Assembly: GCF_958295425.1 (NCBI RefSeq)
Contig: NC_081146.1
Coordinates: 7,689,649-7,753,648, forward strand
Direction of reading: 5' to 3'
Origin: Solea solea
Taxonomy: Eukaryota; Chordata; Actinopteri; Pleuronectiformes; Soleidae
DNA: 64,000 bases
The stretch's first letter is position 1. The number at the start of each line of letters is the position of its first letter. Positions 13,101 to 25,299 of this stretch are shown piece by piece. The notes below the pieces were generated by a model that saw only the letters and a list, made by a program, of their open reading frames with translations, ran no database searches and was not told where the DNA came from. The position numbers and the translations under genes are program-made.

Positions 13101-14387
13101 TGAGTTATGTTTGAGAGGTATAGCTCTGGAGATTATAAAAAGCTATAAATATGTACTTTGTCTCTAGTTGAATGGAATTGTCCCTTTTATGTTTGAAAAT
13201 CTACCTCTTGTTCTCTGCTTACACTTTGCACAAACTCCTCTTCTTCCTCCAGCTCTGGCTTCTTGGAGTAGAATAGAGAATCATAATAGAAGTGTCTGGT
13301 GTGATTTAAAAGAACCACTGTCCATCGCTGTGCTCATTTTATTTTATTCTGAGGAGGTTTTGTCCTTGGAAATGCTTTCCAATATGGTTGCATAACAGCA
13401 GTTACTGGAACAGATGTTGATTTGAGCTCGGTATGACTCAAGAAAAGAGTTTGGGTGTGGAGGGACCAAGAGGCAGGAGAGATGGCCCACTGAGGTCCTG
13501 AGTAAAATATTATCTTAGATGCATTTGTAAGTTTAAGGGGGCAGTTCATTGTGTTGAGAGACAAATAAGCTATTTCATAAGAGGCTCTCCGGAGAAAGCA
13601 GGGTGTGTTTTATTAGAAAACTGACGAGTGTCTCTTTTAATGAGGCAGAGGGAGTCTAATGAAAGAAGCATGACAGAAGATGCGATGCGTTAGGTTGAAA
13701 AGTGGGCTGAGCATGGAACGAGTGAGAGTGAAAGTTTTTCTGCTAAGGGGAATGTTATTTTAGGGTGTGTTGCTTTGCTGTAATGTCACATTAAAAGTCC
13801 ATTTACAATGGGGTCAATGAAAAGCTTACTTAACTTGGAGGAAGCAATGGGAGGAGGAGGAATTTGCACTCCTTTCCAAAAATAAGTTTTACCCTTTCCT
13901 ACGGATTTGTGTTACCACTACTGAAAGGGGAGGAGGGGAATGGTAGGACTGTGAATGGAGGGATTTAGGTTGGAGAGGAGAAAAGAACGAAGTGGAGGAG
14001 GAAATATGGTTCTGATTAACTTGGATGTAGTGTATGAGTTGACCATTTTACTGTGTGGTCTACAGAGAGAGAGGGAGAGAGGGAAAGAGAAAGAGAGTGG
14101 ATGGGGCTAATAGAGAATGCATGCAAAAGCTTTCTGCCAAACATGAAAAGGGGAGTTTCGGAGAGAAAAGACAGTACAGCAGAGGGAAGGGTGGGAGGAG
14201 AAGTGCTTGTGGGAGTAGCTGAGAACAGAAGGCGCAAAGACAGTGGGGAGAGGAGGAGACTGGATCAAGTGTTTGAATTAGTCAGGAGCTGATTGATTGA
14301 TATATTGATTTTGGAAAGAGGAGGCAGAGCAAGGATTAAAACATAAGCAAATGTGTCCAGGTTTAAAGAGTATTTTATGTCTTTCAG
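10186..14387 (+). other. Long first intron of the ASH1L-like gene, repeat-bearing
   Basis: No convincing coding exon is seen. It holds a mosaic of old repeats at about 10985-11440 (including a TTAGTCCGACTAA palindrome-like segment), repeat copy B at 11441-11680 and another degraded element around 12060-12250. A purine-rich GA tract lies at 14064-14100. A weakly supported noncoding exon follows at its 3' end. Confidence 0.6.
11441..11680. repeat. Interspersed repeat, copy B (without the insertion)
   Basis: This matches both ends of 7628-8188 in the same order and orientation, but without the roughly 320-base insert. It is probably the ancestral, uninterrupted form of the family. Confidence 0.6.
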
Positions 14388-14444
14388 GGCTGCTGTTATT
14401 TACAGATTGTCACTGAAAAGTAGCTGGTCGTGTTTTTGAAGAAT
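14388..14444 (+). other. Possible noncoding 5' exon of the ASH1L-like gene
   Basis: A pyrimidine-rich acceptor (TATGTCTTTCAG) precedes 14388 and a consensus donor (GAAT|GTGAGT) follows 14444. There is no open frame with a start. It may be an alternative 5' UTR exon. Confidence 0.3.
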
Positions 14445-14946
14445 GTGAGTAGGTCTTTCTTCCAGTTACTTGCGACATTCTGGGAATCGGCAGCATGGAT
14501 TGGCCCCCTGGGTTTTCTGTATGATGAGATCATCTCTGTGGACACAGACGTTAGCACCTCTCTACGGCTGCCTGCAGGAAGGGGACTTTCCCTTCAATTC
14601 CTGTGCCGCTGCTGCTCTGCATCTGAGCTCACTGAAATGACTAATCACTGGCCTCTCTATCTTTCTGTCTGTCTTTGTTTGTCTGTCTTTCCCTTCCCTC
14701 TCTCTCTCTCTTTCTCTTTCTGTCTCTGCTTAAATCCCCTTTCAGATTGAGCCGAAAAGAGAAGAGAGAGACCTTGACTGAATGAAGGCACCAAACTGCG
14801 GCTGTTATTATAGGATATTCTTTTGGAAATCGTCTGACCTAGACCTGCATTCAGCTCATTGTCCTTGACCCCATTACCACCACCAGGTACATTTGAAAGT
14901 CTTATACTGGGCATCCCACAGCATCCTGCGTCTCCCCCTGTCTCTG

Positions 14947-17900
14947 ATGGACCAGAGAGTGAAGGGGGGGACCCCTCCGGCCACAAACTCCACTCTGAGC
15001 CCCACAGCTGCACTGGAGGACTCAGAACAGGACCAAGTGGCAGAGAAGAAGAGACGGTGTGATGGGGAGAACACAGATGTGGGGAAAAAGGAGCAGGAGA
15101 AAAAAGGAACAGGAAGGAAGAGAGAAGGAGACAAGGGGGCAGTACTGGAGTTGCTCATAGAGGGGCGCTGTGGAAGCTCAGGGCAGCAACAGCTTCAGAT
15201 CTCTGGCAAAGAGACCAGTTGCCCTGAGGGCAATGTACGACTCCGGATGGGAATTCAAGCAAAACGCACCAAGAAACCACCCAAGATCTTGGAGAGCTAT
15301 GTCTGCAAGCCCACCATTAGGACCTATCAGAGACAGGGCAGGGGAGGGCTGCTGAGGGGGGACACTGAAGGATTGGGGCAGCAGAGTAAAAGCAGCTCTA
15401 TTCCAGATGAGACAACCAGAGAGCAACACTCAGGCTTGGATGTTATTTCATCACTATCATCTTCGTCGTCGTCACAGCAACTGCCATTACCATCCACCCC
15501 AGCCTCAGTCCCCACCATAGCCAACCAAGGGTCAAAGTCTGCCAAACAGGTAAGTTAAGGACAATCCTCACCAACATACAGATTATTTCATGTGAGCTGC
15601 CAATATTAAACTTCTTATTACTTTATTATCTTAAAGTAAAAAGTAAAACCGTCACAGTGACTGAAGTTATTCAGATGTACAGTAATCAATAGGGATATTT
15701 CAATACCACTTATTTGCGTCAAATACAATGCAAATATTGCAACTTTCAATATCTACTGCTACTGATGCAGACGTTTTACATATTTTAAAATACTAAACTG
15801 TAAATAACACATTTGATAGATCTACTACTTAGCCACACCGTGACTCCTTAAAAATCTGTTGCTGCTTTTGGTTTACATTTTTACAGTCTGTGCTTAATCC
15901 AGTGAATCAGATGTAATGTTTTTCTTTTTCCAGTATCGCGTCAGCTCTTACCTTGTAACCAATAGGGTATCAGTGCTATAGCTTTGATTTGTTTCTGCAG
16001 GCAAACATCCACCAGAAAGGGATATGTGGAGCAAAATTTCATGACTTTGTGCTCAGTTGTAATAAGATCAAATAAGGTATTGTCTCAATGCTGAAGCTTA
16101 AGCAGCACTTTTAAATAAACACACCTATAAATAGGACAATGTCACTGCAATCCTTTGGAGCAATTACAGACATTGGTCCATCGGTCCTTAAGACAATCAC
16201 CTAAGGGGGATCTTATTGCTTTAGCTGCTCAAACACCACTCAAGCTGCAGCGTACCAAAATTACAGGACAAGTATGAAATGTCAAGCCTTCTCATCTGTA
16301 TTAGTGGCAATTTATAGCTACCAATAGCACAGCTTTCGCTCTCTCTTTCTGTCTCTGCCAGGCACACTATATCTGTCCCTCTCTTCTATTTTTACATCCC
16401 CTCTTCTCTACCTGCTCACATTTATCTTTCACTGCCCCTCTTTCTTTGTCCCACTCCCGCTTCTCTGTTTCTTTGCCTTTGTAGCCTTTGTATTTCTCTA
16501 TTCTGTGTCAACCCCATTCGTGTTTTCATCACTTCACTCTCTTCTTCTCCACACTGTGCCCTCTTTTTCTGCCTGATTGAGTAATTTACTCCTCACACTC
16601 TGTTTTATTGTTCAGACAAAAACAAAAGCATTTTAGTTATTGTTACTTCCCCATTGAGAGACTGTTGTCAAGTGCAAACTATAGATGTCACAGCCTTTGC
16701 TGTTTATGACAAACATTATGTGCTTGCATTCCTCAGGTTCCTGTCAAGCTGGCCGATAAAACAGAGGTGAATTCAAATGGTTCATCTGAGAGAGCGAAGA
16801 AAGAGAGGCTTCCTAGTATCAATGGTCAGCCCGTTCCTGCAGGACACAAATCCTGCTCACCCACAACAGACCAGGCTGCTTCAACTACTCCTTCCACACC
16901 ATGCATCCAGTCTGCATCTGAGACCAGAAATGAAAGAAACACCACCAAGAAACATAACGGTTTGGTACGGACAGCGAGACAGAAGGGACTATCAAATGGA
17001 AAAGTCTGTGCCAACAATCTTGGCACCTCCTCGAAAATCAAAGTTGGAAAAAACAGCAGTTCTTCCTCTATTTCTTCCATGGACTCCTCGTCAAGACCTC
17101 CAGTCTCCACCAGCTCCCATAGAGAACTTAGCCTGTCCAATAAGAGTAATCCAGACTCGCCTTCCTCTCCCTCAGCCACCCCTAAACCACAGTCTGCCCC
17201 CTCTGTGGATCTCTCTGCCCAATCTCAAGATCAGAATCCCTCTGTACAGACCTCACTGGAGAAAAAGAGAGAGAAAGAGAGGAAGACAAAGAAAGAGAAA
17301 CGGAAAGACAAAAAATCTAAACGAGATAGGTTGGAAGCTGAAAGAGCAAAGAGTGGTGACGAGGAGGGCAAGAAGAAGAAAAAGGAGAATGGGAAAGATG
17401 GAAAACCAAGGCATGGTAAACAAAAAGCTGAAAGACAAAGGACTGACGATAGGTGGAGAGATAATCTGAAGACTGAAAGAGGAAAGGCTGAGAAAAAGAG
17501 GGACAAACTTAGTCCAGACAGACAAAGAACAGAAGACAATAATCAGAAATGTGGTGAAACATTTGATTGTGGTAAACTAGATAAAACCTGTAAAGTACTG
17601 AATCCAGGCAGACCAGAAGAGAAGAATGAGACAGATGACAGTTGCGGGTCAGTTAAACTAGCTGAGCCAATAACAACAGGTGAAACTAGTAAATCAAAAG
17701 AACAAGACAGCTCAAGACATTCAGCTGTGCCTCTAAGCCATCCCTCTTGTTCTGCTCCTCCCACTCTGCCAACTCTGTCTGCCCGTGCCCCAGTTTCTCC
17801 CCCCTCTTTCCCCCAAGAGCAAGACAGCCGCCCACTAAAGAAACGTAAAGCGAGAAGGCCCAGCTGGACCAAGCTGGTGCACCGCGCTCATAGAGCAGAA

Positions 17901-20900
17901 AATCATGAAAACCCTTCAGATTCCCAACATAATCCTTTACTAAGTTTTCCCCAGAACCCCAAGATTTCTCTTCCTGCCAAGGCCAGTTTTCAGCATACAG
18001 ACGACACACATACGGTAACTAGCGCATTAAGCAGCAACTTATCCGCACTCTCCTCTGCAACCAAACCTCCATCCCCAAAGCAACCCATGTCAGACCCTAG
18101 TCCCCCTGTGTCCAGATGCCCCATAACTCCTACTCGAAAAAGGGGCCGCCCTCAATCCCACAGCTCTAGTTTAAATGGGCCTCCACCTAGACTTTCAGCA
18201 AATGCTGTTCCAGCTGAGGAGCCTCTTCTTGGGTGTAACGACATTCAGAAAGCCCCTGTGCTGGAGCCAAGTCCGGTACTTGCAGCTCAGTCTAAATCCA
18301 GCCCCAAGAAGCGTGGCCGTCCTCCCAAGCGACCCCTCCCCGAGGACCAGAGTGAAGATGCACTGAATCATGCTGATAATACAGACAGGAGTAAAGATTT
18401 TCATACTTCTGACAAGGGGAACAGGCAGCTTAAGATCAGGAGGATTATTAACGAGATGAAGAAAAGAAAGAAGAGGAGACTTCACAAAGTAATGCTGTCC
18501 AGTTATGTGGGAAAGGAGGGAAGGGGTGTTGAGGCAGCAGATGGTGAGACCACTTTAAGAATGTGTAAATCAATAGAGTCTACAACAGTACAGACACTCT
18601 CAGCCCTGTCCTCCTCTTTTGGGAGTAAGCTGGGCCCACAGATCAATGTGAGCAAGAGAGGGACCATCTACATGGGCAAGAGGCGAGGACGCAAGCCTAA
18701 AGTCCAAACAGCGAATGTAAATTCCAATGCCCAGAGCTCCACTCAGTCGTCTCTGTTTACCAATCCCACTGAAACATCTCTCTTCTCATCTACCCAACCT
18801 CAGCCTCCTCCTCCCTCTCACCCTTTTCCGTCCCCATCTCTTACACACTCCAGTGGGGCTCAGAGTCCCTACAGTGAGGGAAGCGTCACCGAACCAACAT
18901 CTACCCTACATTTTCCTCACCACTTCTCCCTCCCTTCCCCATCATCATCCTGTACCTCCCCGCGTCCTCCCTCCTCCTGTTCTATCTCTCCATTTGTGAA
19001 GAAGTGTTGTCCATGCCAGGGAAGGCACCACTTCCCCTTTCACCAGTCATCATGTAAGCTCTCCTTTCCCACCACTCCACTACACCACACACCTGGCTCT
19101 CCTGGCCACATCAAAGATGCCACCCCCTCCCCAAGGAGTGAATCACATAGTGAGGAAACACTGCCTAGTGATAGCGGAATTGGAACAGATAACAACAGTG
19201 TGTCTGAGCGAGGGGAGATGAGGAGAGCACGAGGCATTCTCACACTGGGCCAGGGGTCAGGAGTGATGCTTGGGAGTCAGAGACACCCCTCTCTTGTTGA
19301 CCGTCCCTCTCCGGTTTCCTCACCTCCCTCTCATATCCCCAGGCACACAAACCTAATCAGTAACTCAAGTAATGTGGAGCGGCACAGAGACAGACATCGG
19401 CACAGGAGGAGGGATTACGACTGTTCCTCTCCTTGTACTTGCTTGTGCCCCTGCCCAGGACACAATAAGTGCACTCATTCAGACTTTTATCCTTGCCTTG
19501 GGCACAATGCACTGAAGAGACAGAAAAACAAACATAAAAAGAAGCACCAGCAGCTACACACACAGGATCCAGACTTTCTGGCTGAACTTGAAGATCTGAT
19601 TGTTCAATTCAGTGAGGTCCATATCGGAAGACGAAGTTGGATGAGGACAGAATTGGGACAAGGTTTTGATGGGAGTGGGTCTGCAGCTGGAGGAAGGCGC
19701 CATCACCCCTCCTCCCATCCGCACCGCTCCAACATCTTCAGGATCAATCTGAATGGTTTCTACTCACCTCATCCTTCATCTTACCCCACTAATCCTTCCT
19801 TCTCCCCGCAGCCTTTCTACCCCTGCCAGCCAGTGCATTGTAACAGAAAGCCAGACCGCAGGCAGTGTGGCTGCCCCTCAAAGTTCCAGGAGACCATTGA
19901 AAATATGGGCTTTTACAGCAGCTATCCCCCAGCCACCGCACTTTACCATCACCTCCCCAGCTCCTACTCACTTCCATCTCCCCACCAGTTTGGCCCCCAT
20001 CAGCTCCATCATGCCCATTTCCTCCTCAACCCCGCCAGATTCCACAGACGCAGGAGCAGGTTGCTGAGAGAGGGAGCATTGGGCGGAGAGGTTGATGGAG
20101 ATGTAGGAGGAGGCAGTGGAGGAGGCCCACATCTCAGCTCAGGGTTCACATCCAGCCTTTCCTGTGGCTGTGGGAGGAGCGAACACAAACACAAACATAA
20201 ACACCGTCACCGGCACTGCGAGCGAGACATGGATGATGATGAGGAGTTGCATGGGGACGAGGAGGAAGACAGCATGGAGAGGGAGAGATTGACCAGCTCA
20301 AAGCACAGGCCTGGGTTCATTTTGGGGCAAGGAGATGAAGGAAGGAAAGGGACAAGAGGAATGGGGAACATGCTGTCCAAAGAATCGCCTTGGTTACGTG
20401 AGAATGAAAATAATTCTTTCTCTGCTGCTGCTGCTGCCACGTCATCATCATCATCATCACTGTCCACTGCTGAGAGGTACAAACACATGTCTCTCACCTC
20501 ACTGGGGCTGGGTTCCTCTCACCTGTCTTCATTTGGAGGAGGCTGGGGTGGGCTGGACCAGAGCCGGATGAAATTTGGCAGCCTGGGGGGCTTGGCGTTT
20601 GGAAACCCAAACCCCAGCTGGAGAGGCTTCACTGGGGAGCAACAAACAGGCAGACTGGTTGCATCAGACATCAGATCTTCAGAGGACGAAGATGGCGACG
20701 ACGCTGAAGAGTCACACCTGTACAGGACATCACCGTCCCCAACACATACTAACCTGTTCACATCTGCTGCCATGGCAACAGGAGGGAGGGGTCCAAGGAG
20801 TGGATTGTCCAGGAGAATTTCAGGAAATGAAGATAGGTCATGGAGGAGAGATGAGCCAGCTTGGAGAGAGAGGAGAGATTCAGGTGAGGATGCATGGACG

Positions 20901-23900
20901 ACTCAAATCTATAAATATGTGGGTAAAACAATCAGCAACATCTGTGCTTCTGCCTGATGGCACAAGATTATGTTATGTTGGCATTAGAGCTAAAATTGCA
21001 TCAAATACTTGAAACACAGTAGCATTTGTTTGTATTTCACTGTGCTGATAAATGCGTCTTAAGTTATCTGACAGCCCAGTTGTATGATGTTATTATTTTT
21101 TCCAGAAAACATGAATATGTAGATTGCCAGTAGTAATCTAGACGCAACGGTGCCTTCAAACTGAAATTTAACTACAGTAATAGGATTTATTTCAAGGGCA
21201 TCTTTTCATGTGCCCATTTTGACAGATCTTTATATTTGCACAATGTAGCAAAGAGACTGTGGCGTTGAGAGTTTGCCCAACATAGTGGCAGACTGGCAGC
21301 ACTGCTTTTTCTCAGGTGGTGTTGAGCTTCACATCAAAGCCTGTAGGGTGTGTAAGACGAAACAAGACTCTGTTCTTTTTACAGCCAATTTTAGACTCCT
21401 TCTGCTGTGCAGGAGGCGCACCTGACACACGCACACAGACAAATGCAACCACTCAGCAACCACCACTCTCTGATAGAATTTTTATGTAGTGTTATAACAG
21501 AGAGGCAGCATCTTGGTGGGAATCTGCCAGAAAATCTTTGAAATCTTCCCAGTCTGAAGTGAACCACACACTGTTACTGCCTAGGGCAACCAAGTGAACA
21601 CAATCATTAGTTAACCACCAAATTGGCTATTTAAAGCCTGGCCTATCCCTCACTGCTGGCCAACAGAACCTGTTTGACTTGGAAAAATCCAATCAGGAAA
21701 GAGTGGTCATAGTTGTCAGGGAGTGTGGAAATTTGACCAAAAAGATAGATGACCACTGGATTGATTGATGGTGGAACAGCATGAGGGTCAGACAAAGGAA
21801 ACATGAGTTCATCATCCAGCTAAACACACACACGTTTAAAATACAGTATGCTAGTAGAGGGACTTTTCTTTTTCTGTCTGCTCAGCCCTTTGAGATTGTG
21901 TGTCACATTAACTAACTGTATACAAAAATGCATACGTGTGCAGGCTCACAACAAAGAATTATACATGTCGCTGCATAGTGTTGTGGTCTATTGTGCGTGT
22001 GTGTGTGTGTGTGTGTGTGCGCGTGTGTGTGCATACATAAATCACTTGTTAATGCATTTCCCAGAAGTGATCTGGTCAGAGGAAATGTTGTGACTCACAT
22101 AATCTGTGGCCCATCCACATGACTCAGCCCAAACGGGCCTCACCTCACACCTCAATCACTGATCCACATCTGTCTCATTTCCTCTTCACCACTTACACCC
22201 CACCAACCCCCACCTCAACCCCTCCTTCCCTGTTTCTGTTTCAACAACTGCAGGTTTACAAGGTGACTCAAGAAGCCGGGGGCAGCAGAAAAGTGTGCCA
22301 GCGCCTGACAGTGTGACGGTGAAAAGCAAAAGGCGGCCAGGACGGCCCAGGAAGAACCCACTGCCCTTCACTGCATCCTCCCCCACACACTTATCCACAG
22401 CTCCCTCCATGTCATCGCTCGACCTCGTGCCGGGACAAAACCACAACACAGACGCAAGAGAGGTGGGCGGGAGAAAAGAGGAAAGAGCGTTAGAGAGAGA
22501 TGGAGGAGGTGTCACGATGCAGCAGGTGACAGAGTTGGAGCTGCAGGCCAGGAAGAAGAGAGGGAGGAAAAGAAAACATGGTGACTCTCCCTGTCATCAG
22601 AGGTAAACACTCCCAGTTGCATTAAAAAGCACCTGAGCTGGTTGATTTGAAAATTCAATACAACCACTCACTACTGCCATATTAACCTATTGTTTTCAGC
22701 ACTGTGTGCTAAACCAGTGCCTTTTCTTCCTTTCTCCTTTTCCCTCTCTATCATTCTATCTCTCTCTCTTCATGCTTTACTTTTAGTGTTGCTGTGGATT
22801 TGCCCGAGTGTGACACCCTCCCTGAATGTTTTAGCCAACCGGATGTGGATCAGGCTCCGTCCCAACCAGTAACCATCCAAGAAGAGGAGAGAGCTGACAG
22901 TCATCCCAAGAAGAGGTTTTTGAGGGCTGGTCTTTACTCCGATGATTACAAAACCACAGAGTGAGTCGAGCGGTTCCATAAACAAGCAGTGATAACAGTT
23001 TGACTGTTTTCAGTTTTTGTGTTCATCAATAGTTGTTCTTGTCTTTCCTAGCCCTCCCGCTAAAGCCAAGCAGAAGTGCAGAGAGAGTTTGGAGTATACA
23101 CCAGGGGAGCACGAGTACACACTTTTACCTGCTCCCATACATGTTGGTGAGTGGATTAAAAAAAACAATATTGTTTAATATTTCACTGTAGTTTTTTTGT
23201 GGTTGTGACTGTGTATAAACTGCCTTTGTGTCCACTAGGGAAATACCTGAGGCTGAAGCGGATTCATTTCCAATTACCTTATGATGTTATGTGGCTGTGG
23301 CAGCACAACCAGGTATAGTAGTGCTTCATGGCACAGAGAGAAAAGACTTACAAACATTCAGGGATGTAATTAATTCTCATCTTCTTTGCTTACAGCTTCA
23401 GAGACAGCCCGCTGTTCCACTGAAGAGGAAGCGTCGTTACTGTGAGTTGCCACTATTAGATGTGCTTTCTTGTTTTTTTAATTTTTAACATCATGTGAAA
23501 AAAATTTTAAAAGAAAGTTTTCTTTCCCAGAATTGAAACAGCTAAAAGTAGCAGTTGCCAATTCACCACAAAAAGAACTGGAAGTTCTGTTTATCAGCGT
23601 TTTCTCCAATCCATGGTTTTTGAAATGACATTTTTTTCTGATGGCTCACATTTGTGCTGTCTCCTGTTTTGAGAGGCTCTGTTCTTCTTGGCAAGCATTT
23701 GATTTTATTTCTTACCACTGTTCCACTCAATTTAGATAAATGTCTCTGGAACTGCCACATTGACTTTGGAAATATGATCCGTTAGCTATTGTCTCAAGAA
23801 ATTTAGTTGGAAAAGAATATTGCAGTTATCGATACTATCAGAATCGCAATGTTAAGGAATGGTGACAAAAACGTCTGGTTCAGTTGAAGGTCTTGATCAG

Positions 23901-25257
23901 TGTAAAATGTCTCTGTGTCTGTTTTCCCAGGCCGACTGAAGGAAAGGACCATATCTCCTCACCAGACAACAGTGAGTTTATTAGGACGAGTAAAGAACCT
24001 AACTTTGCATCTTTTGTTCTCTAAAACTTACCACCATCCCTCCATTTTCTGTTTCCTGTGCAGGAGGAGAGTTCCAGTGACATTACCAGTCTGTTCCCTC
24101 ATCTTGACATGGATCCTCTGACCAGCAGCGAGAGGTATGGACAGACCGCAGGATAAACTGCTTGTTACTCCGGCGCAGACAGCTAACTTTTCTGTGCATG
24201 TGTGTGTGTGTGTGTGTTGGGCCAGGAGCTTTGTGGTGAAGCACCACGTGTTCCTCGTGAGGAACTGGGAGCTCATGAGAGACAGACAGATCCGACTGAG
24301 GATACAGAGGGACAGAGAGAGAGACGCAGAGGGGGAGGAGAGGGACTCAATAGCTCCGTCCTGTGATGGAGCCAATGGGGACGACAGCCACATCAAGTCA
24401 GGTCCATGAAGCAAGTGTGTGTGTTAGTTTTTGTTTCTGTAGGTGTCTGTGTATGCATTTGTGTTTGTGGTCAAACTCATTTGTACTGTGTAACCATCTT
24501 TTGTGTCCCGTGTATGTCTTTAACTTTGTGTGAGTGTGTGTGTAGGTGTGTGTGTGTGTGTGTTTGTGTGTGCTCTGCTTACAGCTCGTCATCTTCATAT
24601 TTGGCTTGTGTCTCCATATCGTACTCAGCAGCACAAACTAAGCAGTTTTCCAACCACAGAATTTCAGCCTGCAGAAATGTTTCCCCATTTCTGTCATCCA
24701 CTGCTGGTGTCCAAAAACCCAGCAGGCATCAACTTTCCCCATTAGCAGTGAAACCACACAGTTTCCATCAAAAGCTCCCTGACTGATTCAGGATAAGAAC
24801 CAAGGAGGACATTAGCATAAACACAGATAAATATCTGTTAAAAAGCAATGTGCTTTTTTTTTTTTTTCCTTTTCTTTCTTTAAAGCCGTCACTGACATAC
24901 TGTACTGTTTGACGTCTGACCCTCAGATCAGCAAGTGGGGGTGGAGGTGACGGTTATCAGCAGTGACCCCCTCCATCAGAGTCAGGACACCTCCAGCTTG
25001 CACACTGCCAGCCCCTTTGTGAGTTAATACCACTTCCCACGTTAAAACAAAACTTTTCTTTTCGGAATGCAAATTTCCCCATGAATAAAAATCTGTTTTT
25101 GCAATTACTCCTGCATGTTGGTTCACCACAGCCCACCAGAACCCAGAGCAGAGAGGAGGAGAGAGAGAATGAAAAACCAGGGGAAGAAGAGGCCTGCAGC
25201 AGAGAACAGAGGAGGAGGCGGCTTAATGATTTACTTTTGACCCTGCAGCACTCATAA
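14947..25257 (+). CDS. ash1l: ASH1L-family protein lacking SET, bromodomain, PHD and BAH (1,997 aa)
   Basis: ASH1L is normally a trithorax-group H3K36 dimethyltransferase of about 2,970 aa. Coding exons: 14947-15549, 16737-20883, 22254-22602, 22787-22960, 23052-23146, 23239-23312, 23396-23441, 23931-23971, 24064-24134, 24226-24401, 24927-25018, 25132-25257. The frame is open and every junction keeps phase. The ATG at 14947 gives MDQR, like human MDPR. Conserved blocks include [62 protein letters not shown] and [13 protein letters not shown]-hooks are at 18301-18340 and 22330-22360. [20 protein letters not shown] is followed by FQLP (about residue 1800). After PLKRKRRY the protein jumps to the post-SET linker ([18 protein letters not shown]), then after HIKS to an arginine-rich tail, [12 protein letters not shown]. 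The AWS-SET, bromodomain, PHD and BAH exons are absent from the DNA in between. It is probably a duplicate of a full-length ash1l elsewhere. The donor at 24401 (CAG|GTCC) is weak. Confidence 0.9.
16737..20883 (+). CDS. ash1l: Giant N-terminal exon of the ASH1L-like gene
   Basis: A 4,147-bp exon, open throughout, entered at CCTCAG|GTTCC and left at ATTCAG|GTGAGG (phase 1). It encodes the low-complexity, basic N-terminal half: a Lys/Arg/Glu-rich stretch (17260-17530), AT-hook-like [10 protein letters not shown] and [21 protein letters not shown], the conserved [14 protein letters not shown], the [10 protein letters not shown] block, and a His-Lys run around 20178-20220. The final residues include [11 protein letters not shown], a human ASH1L landmark. 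Opposite-strand and shifted open frames over this exon are shadows of its biased composition. Confidence 0.93.
21993..22031. repeat. (GT)n microsatellite
   Basis: GT/GC dinucleotide tract within the intron 20884-22253 of the ASH1L-like gene. The rest of that intron shows no recognisable feature. Confidence 0.85.
23239..23312 (+). CDS. ash1l: Exon carrying the FxLP (MRG15-docking) motif of the ASH1L-like protein
   Basis: This 74-bp exon encodes [15 protein letters not shown] followed by a tryptophan-containing helix (MWLWQHNQ). FQLP is at 23268-23279. FxLP is the known docking motif for the MRG domain of MRG15 (MORF4L1), and in ASH1L it lies just before the AWS-SET module. The motif survives here although the catalytic exons that should follow are missing. 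Confidence 0.85.
23442..23930 (+). other. Intron standing where the AWS-SET-postSET exons should be
   Basis: This 489-bp intron joins codon-phase-1 exons ending PLKRKRRY and beginning [10 protein letters not shown]. The AWS-SET-postSET module of ASH1L needs roughly 250 residues in several exons. No open segment, cysteine-rich AWS-like stretch or SET signature (such as NHSCDPN) appears in any frame here, even in degraded form. Confidence 0.85.
24402..24926 (+). other. Intron standing where bromodomain, PHD and BAH exons should be
   Basis: A 525-bp interval between the exon ending HIKS and the exon starting DQQVGVEV. It contains (GT)n tracts (about 24533-24570) and a T-rich run (24847-24868) but no bromodomain, PHD or BAH coding sequence, which would need about 400-500 residues. 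If the weak donor at 24401 is not used, translation ends four codons later with SGP and a TGA at 24407-24409. Confidence 0.8.
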
Positions 25258-25299
25258 GCTAACACAGAGAGGTAAGTAGATCATCAGGTACAGACAAAG

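Noticed and set aside
16826..20773. Many long opposite-strand and shifted frames over the big ASH1L-like exon
   Set aside because: They are composition shadows of a Ser/Lys/Arg/Pro-rich 4.1-kb exon; the plus-strand frame alone shows family homology.
23442..23930. Decayed SET-domain exons hidden in the intron
   Set aside because: I scanned all frames for the NHSCxPN, GWG, cysteine-rich AWS and post-SET patterns and saw none; the interval is also too short.
24137..24409. 90-codon frame read as a separate small protein
   Set aside because: Its first 29 codons are intron and a (GT)n tract; the rest is the ASH1L-like exon 24226-24401.
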